Part shown: piece after piece, positions 1 through 5,182 of the stretch
Layout of the letters: each line of letters starts with the position of its first letter
How positions within the stretch are numbered: the first letter of the stretch is position 1
DNA from: an uncultured Prevotella sp.
GTDB lineage: Bacteria; Bacteroidota; Bacteroidia; Bacteroidales; Bacteroidaceae
DNA length: 5,244 bases
NCBI GenBank assembly: GCA_946623195.1
Contig: CAMOQW010000094.1
Span: 1 to 5,244 of the forward strand
Direction: 5' to 3'
The notes under the pieces: model-generated
Told to the model about the DNA's origin: nothing
What the model saw: only the letters and a program-made list of their open reading frames with translations
Database searches by the model: none
Made by a program: the position numbers and the translations under genes

Positions 1-3
1 AAG

Positions 4-76
4 TGGTACCTCCAGGAATCGAACCGGGGACACACGGATTTTCAGTCCGATGCTCTACCAACTGAGCTAAGGCACC
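4..76 (-). tRNA. tRNA-Phe (anticodon GAA)
   Basis: Read on the minus strand this is a 73-nt cloverleaf. The acceptor stem GGTGCCT/AGGTACC has one G-T wobble (4-69). The D stem GCTC/GAGC is perfect, the anticodon loop CTGAAAA gives GAA (Phe), and the T loop is TTCGATT. The discriminator base is A. The next three bases read CTT, so CCA is not encoded and must be added after transcription. Two stem positions look unpaired: U27-U43 at the top of the anticodon stem and C51-U63 in the T stem. All invariant positions I checked are present (U8, G18G19, U33, the TTC of the T loop, A58), and the gene has its own promoter, so I call it functional. The tRNA mediates Phe decoding of UUC and UUU. Confidence 0.96.
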
Positions 77-95
77 ATTTTGTTGTTTCACTAAG

Positions 96-112
96 GCAAT
101 CCTCTTGATTGC
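96..112 (-). other. hairpin in the 5' leader of pre-tRNA-Phe
   Basis: There is a perfect 6-bp inverted repeat, GCAATC and GATTGC, with a 5-nt loop. It lies between the tRNA promoter and the mature 5' end at 76. Given the -7 box at 118-125, transcription should begin near 110-113, so this stem would sit at or very near the extreme 5' end of the precursor. A role in precursor stability or RNase P processing is only inference, and a 6-bp stem could be chance. Confidence 0.4.
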
Positions 113-117
113 GGGTG

Positions 118-149
118 CAAAGGTACGAAGAAAAAATGAATCGGCCAAA
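118..149 (-). promoter_or_regulatory. Bacteroidetes-type promoter for tRNA-Phe
   Basis: On the minus strand TTTG (149-146) is followed by a 20-nt spacer and TACCTTTG (125-118). This matches the established Bacteroidetes primary-sigma consensus of a -33 TTTG and a -7 TAnnTTTG box separated by about 19-21 nt. The predicted start near 110-113 leaves a leader of about 35 nt. The -33 element lies inside the hairpin of the upstream thiL terminator. The same arrangement with the same spacing precedes sppA, which supports both calls. Confidence 0.85.
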
Positions 150-162
150 CTTTTGGCCGATT
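131..162 (-). terminator. intrinsic terminator of the sppA-lpxK-PNP-thiL operon
   Basis: On the minus strand, 21 nt after the thiL stop codon, AATCGGCCAAA and TTTGGCCGATT pair in a stem of 10-11 bp (139-149 with 152-162) around a tiny loop. Within two bases there follows a run of six T (136-131 on the plus strand read as A). This is the standard Rho-independent layout. It should stop the operon before tRNA-Phe, which has its own promoter overlapping this site. Confidence 0.88.
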
Positions 163-183
163 ATTTTCAGAAAAAGTTGTTTT

Positions 184-1302
184 TTACTGGTTATTGCCCT
201 CATGAGCCAGCGGATTCCACCCCTGAGCCTTGAGCTCGAACTCCTGGTCATCGCGTGTGACGAGGATGTGGCCGAGCTCCGGGCGAGTGATGTGGCCGAT
301 GAGCTTGACATCCTCCACATCCTGTATCTTTTCATGGTCGCCAATGGGTATGGTGAACAGCAGTTCGTAGTCTTCGCCGCCATTCAGGGCACAGGTGGTC
401 ACGTTCATGTTCAGCTCCTCAGCCATCACGGCCGTCTGGTAGTCAATGGGAATCTGTTTCTCGAAGATGCGGCAGCCCACGTTCGACTGTTTGCAGATGT
501 GCATCAGCTCGCTCGACAGTCCGTCGCTGATGTCCATCATGGCTGTGGGGCGAATGCCTGCCTCGCGCAACTTCTGGATGATGTCGCCTCGGGCCTCAGT
601 CTTCAGCTGACGTTGCAGCAGGTACTCCTTGCCGGCAAAGTCGGGTGTTGCTATCGTTGAGAGTTGAGCGTTGAGTGCTGATATTTGCTGACTGTCGCCT
701 TGTGCCTTTGCCTGGGCTATCTTTTTCTGCAACGTATCAAGCTGTTGATAATAGACGGCCTTCTCGCGTTCCAGGAGTTGCAGACCCATGTAGGCGGCAC
801 CGAGGTCGCCGCTGACACAGATGAGGTCGGTCTCCTTGGCACCGTTACGATAGATGATGTCGTCCTTGGCAGCCTCACCGATGCAGGTGATGCTGATGGC
901 CAGACCGGTGTAGCTGCTGGTGGTGTCGCCGCCCACGATGTCGACGCCCCACTTGTTGCAGGCCATGCGCAGGCCCGAGTAGAACTGTTCCAGGTCTTCC
1001 ACGGTGAAGCGCTTGCTGATGGCCAGCGAGACGGTCATCTGCCGGGGCGTGCCGTTCATGGCAAAGATGTCGCTGATGTTGACCATGGCCGACTTCCATC
1101 CCAAGTGCTGCAAATCGATATAGGTCAGGTCGAAATGGACACCCTCCATCAGCATGTCGGTGGTGACGAGTACTTCCGTGTCGGGGTAGTGCAGTACGGC
1201 GCAGTCATCGCCTACGCCGTATTGTGTTGACTTGTTTTGGGGCTTGATGTCGCCAGTGAGACGGTCTATCAGCCCAAATTCTCCAAGTTTTGCTATTTCC
1301 AT
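184..1302 (-). CDS. thiL: thiamine-monophosphate kinase ThiL
   Basis: ThiL phosphorylates thiamine monophosphate with ATP to thiamine pyrophosphate, the last step of cofactor synthesis, in the cytosol. The 372-residue product shows the family motifs in order: GDDCA (31-35), TTDMLMEGVHF (48-58 region), MVNISDIFAMNGTP (73-86), GGDTTS (124-129, metal/ATP site), SGDLGAAYMGL (164-174), DISDGLSSEL (257-266), NGGEDYELLF (308-317) and the C-terminal GWNPL. These are the AIR-synthase-like ATP-binding fold motifs. The protein is longer than typical ThiL (E. coli about 325 residues). The excess lies mostly at about residues 178-220, a Gln/Lys/Ala-rich helical or coiled-coil-like stretch before the conserved GKEYLLQRQL. 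The ATG at 1302 places the N-terminal LGEFGLIDRL block correctly. It is the last gene of the operon, 41 nt after the phosphorylase gene. I see no thi-box riboswitch before it, so it is probably expressed with the operon rather than by thiamine supply. Confidence 0.95.
   Translation of the reverse strand: MEIAKLGEFGLIDRLTGDIKPQNKSTQYGVGDDCAVLHYPDTEVLVTTDMLMEGVHFDLTYIDLQHLGWKSAMVNISDIFAMNGTPRQMTVSLAISKRFTVEDLEQFYSGLRMACNKWGVDIVGGDTTSSYTGLAISITCIGEAAKDDIIYRNGAKETDLICVSGDLGAAYMGLQLLEREKAVYYQQLDTLQKKIAQAKAQGDSQQISALNAQLSTIATPDFAGKEYLLQRQLKTEARGDIIQKLREAGIRPTAMMDISDGLSSELMHICKQSNVGCRIFEKQIPIDYQTAVMAEELNMNVTTCALNGGEDYELLFTIPIGDHEKIQDVEDVKLIGHITRPELGHILVTRDDQEFELKAQGWNPLAHEGNNQ
656..676. repeat. three tandem heptamers inside thiL
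   Basis: The plus strand reads GTTGAGA, GTTGAGC, GTTGAGT at 656, 663 and 670: a strict 7-nt period with six of seven bases identical. They encode about residues 209-216 of ThiL within its lineage-specific insertion. Three units make 21 nt, so the reading frame is kept. Loss or gain of a single unit would shift it. Confidence 0.8.
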
Positions 1303-1343
1303 AACTCTGTGGGGTGGTCTTGGTTATATTTCCCTTCCTGCTT

Positions 1344-2165
1344 TCAACCGACGGAGGTGGTGCGTATTATCATCTCGCGCATGATCTCCGTCATCAGCGG
1401 CTGAGCCTTGTTGGCAGCCTCCTGCACTTCCTCATGGCTGACCTCGACAGGTGCATCGAAGCCACCCAGGTCGGTGATGACGCTGACTCCGAAGGTACGA
1501 ATGCCACAGTGATGGGCCACGATGACCTCTGGCACGGTGGACATACCGACGGCGTCGCCTCCCATCATGCGGTACATCTTGTATTCGGCCGGCGTTTCGA
1601 ATGTCGGACCCTGTACGCCGACATAGACACCGTAGGTGACACGGATGCCCTTCTCTTTGGCTATCTCGGAAGCCATCTTGATGAGGCTGAGCTCGTAGGT
1701 CTCGTGCATATCGGGGAAACGCGGCCCCGTGGGGAAATTCTTGCCGCGCAGCGGATGTTCCGGGAAAAGGTTGATGTGGTCGGTGATAATCATCAGGTCG
1801 CCAATCTTGAAGGCAGGATTCATGCCACCGGCAGCATTGGAGACAAACAGTGTCTTGATGCCCAACTCATACATGACACGGACGGGGAAGGTAACCTCCT
1901 TCATAGAGTAGCCTTCATAGAAATGGAAGCGCCCTTGCATGGCCAGAATATCGACACCGCCGAGTTTGCCGAAAATGAGCTTGCCCGAGTGTCCTTCAAC
2001 AGTTGAAACGGGGAAGTTGGGAATATCGCTATAGGCGAACTCTGTCTTATTGGTTATTTCGGAAGCTAATTGTCCGAGACCGGTTCCCAGCACTATGGCT
2101 GTCTTGGGTGCTGTCGCCATCCTTGCCTTGAGCCAGGATGCTGTTTCTTGAATTTTTTCGTACAT
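1344..2165 (-). CDS. punA: purine nucleoside phosphorylase, trimeric (PNP/MTAP) family
   Basis: The enzyme cleaves purine (deoxy)nucleosides with phosphate to free base and (deoxy)ribose-1-phosphate in purine salvage; it is cytosolic. The 273 residues fit the family length. Visible motifs are the phosphate site GTGLG (27-31), VEGHSG (56-61), QGRFHFYEGY (77-86, with R79, H81 and Y83 equivalent to human R84, H86 and Y88), SNAAGG (109-114), GPTFETPAE (186-194, with E190 equivalent to human E201) and VGMSTVPE (206-213). H244 in SHEEV matches human H257, which contacts the 5'-OH. At the position of human N243, which reads the purine 6-substituent, this protein has D232 (VITDLGG); see findings. The start at 2165 gives the usual N-terminal helix before GTGLG but lies 119 nt inside lpxK in another frame. 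No clear Shine-Dalgarno sequence is visible, as is normal in Bacteroidetes. The symbol is by family analogy; other phyla use pupG or deoD for related enzymes. Confidence 0.94.
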   Translation of the reverse strand: MYEKIQETASWLKARMATAPKTAIVLGTGLGQLASEITNKTEFAYSDIPNFPVSTVEGHSGKLIFGKLGGVDILAMQGRFHFYEGYSMKEVTFPVRVMYELGIKTLFVSNAAGGMNPAFKIGDLMIITDHINLFPEHPLRGKNFPTGPRFPDMHETYELSLIKMASEIAKEKGIRVTYGVYVGVQGPTFETPAEYKMYRMMGGDAVGMSTVPEVIVAHHCGIRTFGVSVITDLGGFDAPVEVSHEEVQEAANKAQPLMTEIMREMIIRTTSVG

Positions 2166-3225
2166 AGCCTATGATTTGTTGGTTAAACGTTTCTTCTTGC
2201 TCTTGCATGAATACGATATGTATAGGGAGCACGTAGAGCGACTGACGCACTTCTTGGCTCAGACCCTCGGCATCGTAGAGTCGGGTGGCATCCTTCTCAG
2301 TGGTGACGATGCACTTGGGAGTCGGCATGGCTGCAAAGGTGTCGTTGATGAGCTGGATGTCCTTGGACTTGAAATGGTGGTGGTCGCTGAACGTCAGTGG
2401 TTGGATATTCGGTGCGATGGGAGCCAAGTCGTGCACCATCTGTTCGGGCGATGCGATGCCAGTCAGTAGCAGGATGTGCTGACTGCTGAGCTGTGCCTTC
2501 GTCAGGGATTTCCCGGCGGCATCGGACGGGAACAGGGGCTGCAGCTCGTCATACTCCAGGGTGGTGAAATACAGCTGCTGGTAGGCATAGAGCCGCATGG
2601 CCTTCGTAAGAACTCGATACTCCATGGGCTTCATCTCCTTGGGACATTTGGTCACGATGACGATGTCGGCCCGGTCCTTGCCTCTGAGCGGTTCGCGCAG
2701 CCGACCTGCCGGTAGCAGCTCGTCATAGATGATGAGGCGGTGGTAGTCGACCAGCAGAATATTGATGCCGGGCTTGACATAGCGGTGCTGGAAGGCATCG
2801 TCCAGCAGGATGACATCTAGTGTCTTGTCGTTGGCTGTCAACTGGTCGATGCCGTGACAGCGGTCCTTGTCCACCGCCACCGCCACTGCCGGAAACTTCT
2901 GCTTCATCTGGTATGGCTCGTCACCAATCTCCCGCATGGCGGTGTCGTTCTGAGCCAAGACGAAACCCTTGCTCTTGCGCTTGTAGCCTCGGCTCAGCAC
3001 CGCAACGTTGAAGCGGTCTTTCAGCAGACTTATCAAGAACTCAACATGGGGCGTCTTGCCGGCGCCGCCCACTGTGATGTTGCCCACGCTGATAACTGGC
3101 ACTTGGAAAGAGCGAGTCTTGAGCAATCCAATGTCAAACATGGTATTGCGCAGCCTGACGCCCAGTCCGTACAGCCAGCTCAGCGGCAGCAACCATCTGT
3201 TGATTCTGATGAAGTCACCCTCCAT
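2047..3225 (-). CDS. lpxK: tetraacyldisaccharide 4'-kinase LpxK (lipid A synthesis)
   Basis: LpxK transfers phosphate from ATP to the 4' position of the lipid A disaccharide-1-phosphate, forming lipid IVA, at the inner face of the cytoplasmic membrane. The 392-residue product begins with a hydrophobic or amphipathic membrane-associating segment (about 11-27). Then come the Walker A region GNITVGGAGKTP (48-59, K57), SRGYKRKS (78-85), GDEPYQM (101-107), the Walker B-like LLDDAFQHR (140-148), LPAGRLREPL (171-180), VTKCP (191-195), TGIASP (255-260), DHHHF (281-285) and TTEKDATRL (308-316). This is a complete kinase. The ATG at 3225 is 8 nt after the sppA stop, so the genes are tightly linked and perhaps translationally coupled. 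The last 39 residues (354-392, beginning YVRKNSRN and becoming polar and Ser/Arg-rich) are encoded by the same DNA as the start of the phosphorylase gene. The presence of lpxK shows a Gram-negative cell with lipid A. Confidence 0.95.
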   Translation of the reverse strand: MEGDFIRINRWLLPLSWLYGLGVRLRNTMFDIGLLKTRSFQVPVISVGNITVGGAGKTPHVEFLISLLKDRFNVAVLSRGYKRKSKGFVLAQNDTAMREIGDEPYQMKQKFPAVAVAVDKDRCHGIDQLTANDKTLDVILLDDAFQHRYVKPGINILLVDYHRLIIYDELLPAGRLREPLRGKDRADIVIVTKCPKEMKPMEYRVLTKAMRLYAYQQLYFTTLEYDELQPLFPSDAAGKSLTKAQLSSQHILLLTGIASPEQMVHDLAPIAPNIQPLTFSDHHHFKSKDIQLINDTFAAMPTPKCIVTTEKDATRLYDAEGLSQEVRQSLYVLPIHIVFMQEQEETFNQQIIGYVRKNSRNSILAQGKDGDSTQDSHSAGNRSRTISFRNNQ

Positions 3226-3233
3226 TAGTCGGC

Positions 3234-5006
3234 TTACTTTATATTTATATAATAAGGTATGCGCGCCTGTATAGCACTGCGCTGGTTGAGTGTCTTGACA
3301 AAACGCAATGGCTCATAGTATTCGCCCAGTGCCTCATGTAGCTCTGCATCCAGATAGCTGTTCTTGGATGTTTTGTCCAACAACTGCTCAAACCAGTTTG
3401 CGGCGCCAGGGTAGCTGTCGGTATGATACTCCTTCAGTTTTGCCAGTTCGGCAGCCTTCTTCACGGCATCGTCCAACGAGCCGATAGCATCTACGAGCTT
3501 GATTTTCAGTGCATCGTTGCCCAGCCATACGCGGCCCTGCGCAATCTCCTCAATCTTTTCTACCGGCTGCTTGCGGCCGTCGGCCACACGCTTGCGGAAC
3601 AGTTCGTAACCACGACCGATGTACTGGTCGAGCAATGCCATTTCCTCAGCATTGAACGGACGGGCAATGGTGCCGAAGGCTGCATGCTTGTTGGTCTTCA
3701 CCTCGTCGAACTTCACTCCAAGCTTGTCGGTCAGCAGTCCGCTGAAGTCGGGGAACATGCCGAAGATGCCGATAGACCCCGTAATGGTGGTAGGCTCAGA
3801 ATAGATGTAGTTGGCAGCACAGCTGATGTAGTAGCCGCCGCTGGCAGCATAGCCGCCCATCGACACCACTACAGGTTTCTTGGACTTCAACTGGGTGACC
3901 GAGCGCCATATCTGTTCCGAGGCATAGGCCGAGCCGCCCGGGGAGTTTACGCGAAGCACGACGGCCTTCACGTCGTCATCATCCTTCAGCTTTTCAAGGT
4001 CCTTGCATACCGTTGTGGCCACGATGTTATGTTCGTTAGATGTCAGACTGCCGGTCTCTGAGTCGACAATCTCGCCATAGGCATAGTAGACGGCAATCTG
4101 CTCGCCTTCCTTCTTCTTGCCTTTCACATTGGTCATGTCGCTGAGCAACAACTGCGATATCTTGTCGTCCTTGTCCAGTTTCAGCATCTTCTTGATTTCG
4201 CCCTTGACCTCGTCGGTGTACAACAGCTGGTCTACGAGTTTCATCGTGACAAGGTCTTTCTGGTCAGCCAGTGCCACGAAACGGTCGGCAAAGGCATTCA
4301 GTGAGTCGACGCTGATCTTGCGGCTGGCCGACACATCCTTCAGCATGACATCCCAGATGCCCTGCAAATAGGCCGTCACCTGTTCGCGGTTCGGCTCGCT
4401 CATCTTGTCGGCGGTCATCATTTCCGGGGCACTCTTGTATTTGCCCACCTTGCAAAGCTGATACTTCACACCAAACTTGCCCAGCAAGTCTTTTACGAAA
4501 TAGGGGTTGGCAGCCAGTCCGTGCCAGTCAACCATGCCCTCAGGGTTCAGGTAGATCTTGTCGGCCACACTGCAGATGTAATAGGTGGTCTGTGTGTATG
4601 AGTCGCCATAGGCAACAATCCACTTGCCGGATTTCTTGAAGTCGAGCAGTGCTTCGCGGATGGCATGTGCCGAGGCGGGGGTGTCGCTGGAGAAGATGCC
4701 GGATTCGATATAGATGCCCTTGATGTCTTCGTTGTCCTTGGCCTTGCGGATAGCGTTTAGTATATTGTCAAGTCCCAGATTCTCGCTCACTTCGCCGGTC
4801 AGCATACTGAAGGGGTTGTCTGCAGCGCGCTCTTCCAGTTGGCCTGAGAGCATCAGGGTGAATACGGAGTTTTCCTCTACGTTGGTGCTGCCGGCACTTG
4901 AGGCGGCCAGGCCTACCATGGAGATGATGCTGAGGATACCCATAATCATTCCCAACAGGATGATACCCGTAATGGTGGCCAGTACATTTTTAAGAAAGTC
5001 TTTCAT
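3234..5006 (-). CDS. sppA: signal peptide peptidase SppA, long two-domain form (peptidase S49)
   Basis: SppA is a membrane-anchored serine protease of the outer face of the cytoplasmic membrane that degrades cleaved signal peptides and other membrane-associated peptides. The 590-residue protein (E. coli form about 618) has an N-terminal transmembrane anchor (about residues 5-36) and two S49 repeats. The N-terminal repeat carries the general-base lysine in GKYKSAPE (K191, equivalent to E. coli K209). The C-terminal repeat carries LRVNSPGGSA (351-360) and the nucleophile in GGYAASGGYY (S389, equivalent to E. coli S409), followed by the GSIGIFG segment (410-416). Both catalytic residues are present, so an active Ser-Lys dyad is expected. 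I chose the ATG at 5006. The longer frame from a TTG at 5039 would begin inside the -7 box of the promoter, upstream of the expected transcript start. It is the first gene of the operon and is divergent from groES. Confidence 0.95.
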   Translation of the reverse strand: MKDFLKNVLATITGIILLGMIMGILSIISMVGLAASSAGSTNVEENSVFTLMLSGQLEERAADNPFSMLTGEVSENLGLDNILNAIRKAKDNEDIKGIYIESGIFSSDTPASAHAIREALLDFKKSGKWIVAYGDSYTQTTYYICSVADKIYLNPEGMVDWHGLAANPYFVKDLLGKFGVKYQLCKVGKYKSAPEMMTADKMSEPNREQVTAYLQGIWDVMLKDVSASRKISVDSLNAFADRFVALADQKDLVTMKLVDQLLYTDEVKGEIKKMLKLDKDDKISQLLLSDMTNVKGKKKEGEQIAVYYAYGEIVDSETGSLTSNEHNIVATTVCKDLEKLKDDDDVKAVVLRVNSPGGSAYASEQIWRSVTQLKSKKPVVVSMGGYAASGGYYISCAANYIYSEPTTITGSIGIFGMFPDFSGLLTDKLGVKFDEVKTNKHAAFGTIARPFNAEEMALLDQYIGRGYELFRKRVADGRKQPVEKIEEIAQGRVWLGNDALKIKLVDAIGSLDDAVKKAAELAKLKEYHTDSYPGAANWFEQLLDKTSKNSYLDAELHEALGEYYEPLRFVKTLNQRSAIQARIPYYINIK

Positions 5007-5036
5007 AAATGTTTTGATTAATAAACAATATTTCTG

Positions 5037-5068
5037 CAAAGGTAATGTAAATTGTCCAATCTGCCAAA
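5037..5068 (-). promoter_or_regulatory. Bacteroidetes-type promoter for the sppA operon
   Basis: On the minus strand TTTG (5068-5065), a 20-nt spacer and TACCTTTG (5044-5037) give the same architecture as the tRNA-Phe promoter. The expected start near 5030 leaves an AT-rich leader of about 24 nt before the sppA ATG at 5006, without a Shine-Dalgarno sequence. Its -33 element lies inside the TGCCAA-N5-TTGGCA inverted repeat, a possible operator. I see no other promoter of this quality inside the operon. Confidence 0.85.
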
Positions 5069-5099
5069 TTTATTGGCAATTTTCTTTAGTTTCTGCCAA
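5062..5099. promoter_or_regulatory. cluster of TTGGCA/TGCCAA elements, possible operator or activator site
   Basis: A perfect inverted repeat TGCCAA-ATTTA-TTGGCA (5062-5078) is followed by another TGCCAA at 5094-5099. A fourth copy, TTGGCA at 5119-5124, forms the -24 part of the sigma-54-like element before groES. The first three centres are spaced 11 and 21 nt apart, about one and two helical turns. The cluster overlaps the sppA -33 element and lies about 47-84 nt upstream of the predicted groES start, so it could serve either gene. No regulator is known to me for this motif; function is inference. Confidence 0.4.
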
Positions 5100-5118
5100 A
5101 GTGTCAGTCCTTAGAGGA

Positions 5119-5136
5119 TTGGCACGGTTTTAGCAT
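5119..5136 (+). promoter_or_regulatory. sigma-54-like promoter before groES
   Basis: The sequence TTGGCACGGTTTTAGCAT matches the sigma-54 (RpoN) -24/-12 consensus TTGGCACG-N4-TTGCA, differing at one base of the -12 part (TAGCA). The GG (5121-5122) and GC (5133-5134) dinucleotides are separated by exactly 10 nt, the required spacing. The start would be near 5146, giving a 5' leader of about 37 nt. I could not find a good TTTG/TAnnTTTG promoter on this strand between sppA and groES, nor a clear CIRCE element. RpoN use remains a prediction from one sequence. Confidence 0.6.
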
Positions 5137-5182
5137 ACAGAAGTGCAGAAACATTTAAAGTCTAATTTAAAATTTATTTATT

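Noticed and set aside
109..660. A plus-strand open frame starting near the tRNA promoter and running into thiL
   Set aside because: It begins inside the minus-strand promoter, passes through the terminator and continues antisense to thiL; its product is not recognisable.
685..1230. A long plus-strand open frame opposite thiL
   Set aside because: It is a mirror of the strongly conserved ThiL coding frame, with no motif, promoter or start context of its own.
1314..2006. A 230-codon plus-strand open frame opposite the purine nucleoside phosphorylase gene
   Set aside because: It is antisense to a gene with complete family motifs. Its translation is His/Asp-rich without recognisable domains, as expected of a shadow in GC-moderate DNA.
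2868..2892. A short CCACCG tandem run in lpxK
   Set aside because: It encodes an Ala-Val alternation in an ordinary beta-strand of LpxK and is only about three imperfect units, so it is not a separate feature.
5007..5039. An 11-residue N-terminal extension of SppA from a TTG start at 5039
   Set aside because: The TTG lies within the TACCTTTG -7 box, upstream of the expected transcript start. The ATG at 5006 gives a normal N-terminus with the membrane anchor right after it.
5129..5146. A CIRCE-like (HrcA) element before groES, from TTTAGCA and a nearby GTGC
   Set aside because: CIRCE requires TTAGCACTC-N9-GAGTGCTAA. Only the first few bases and a GTGC match, and the spacing is wrong.
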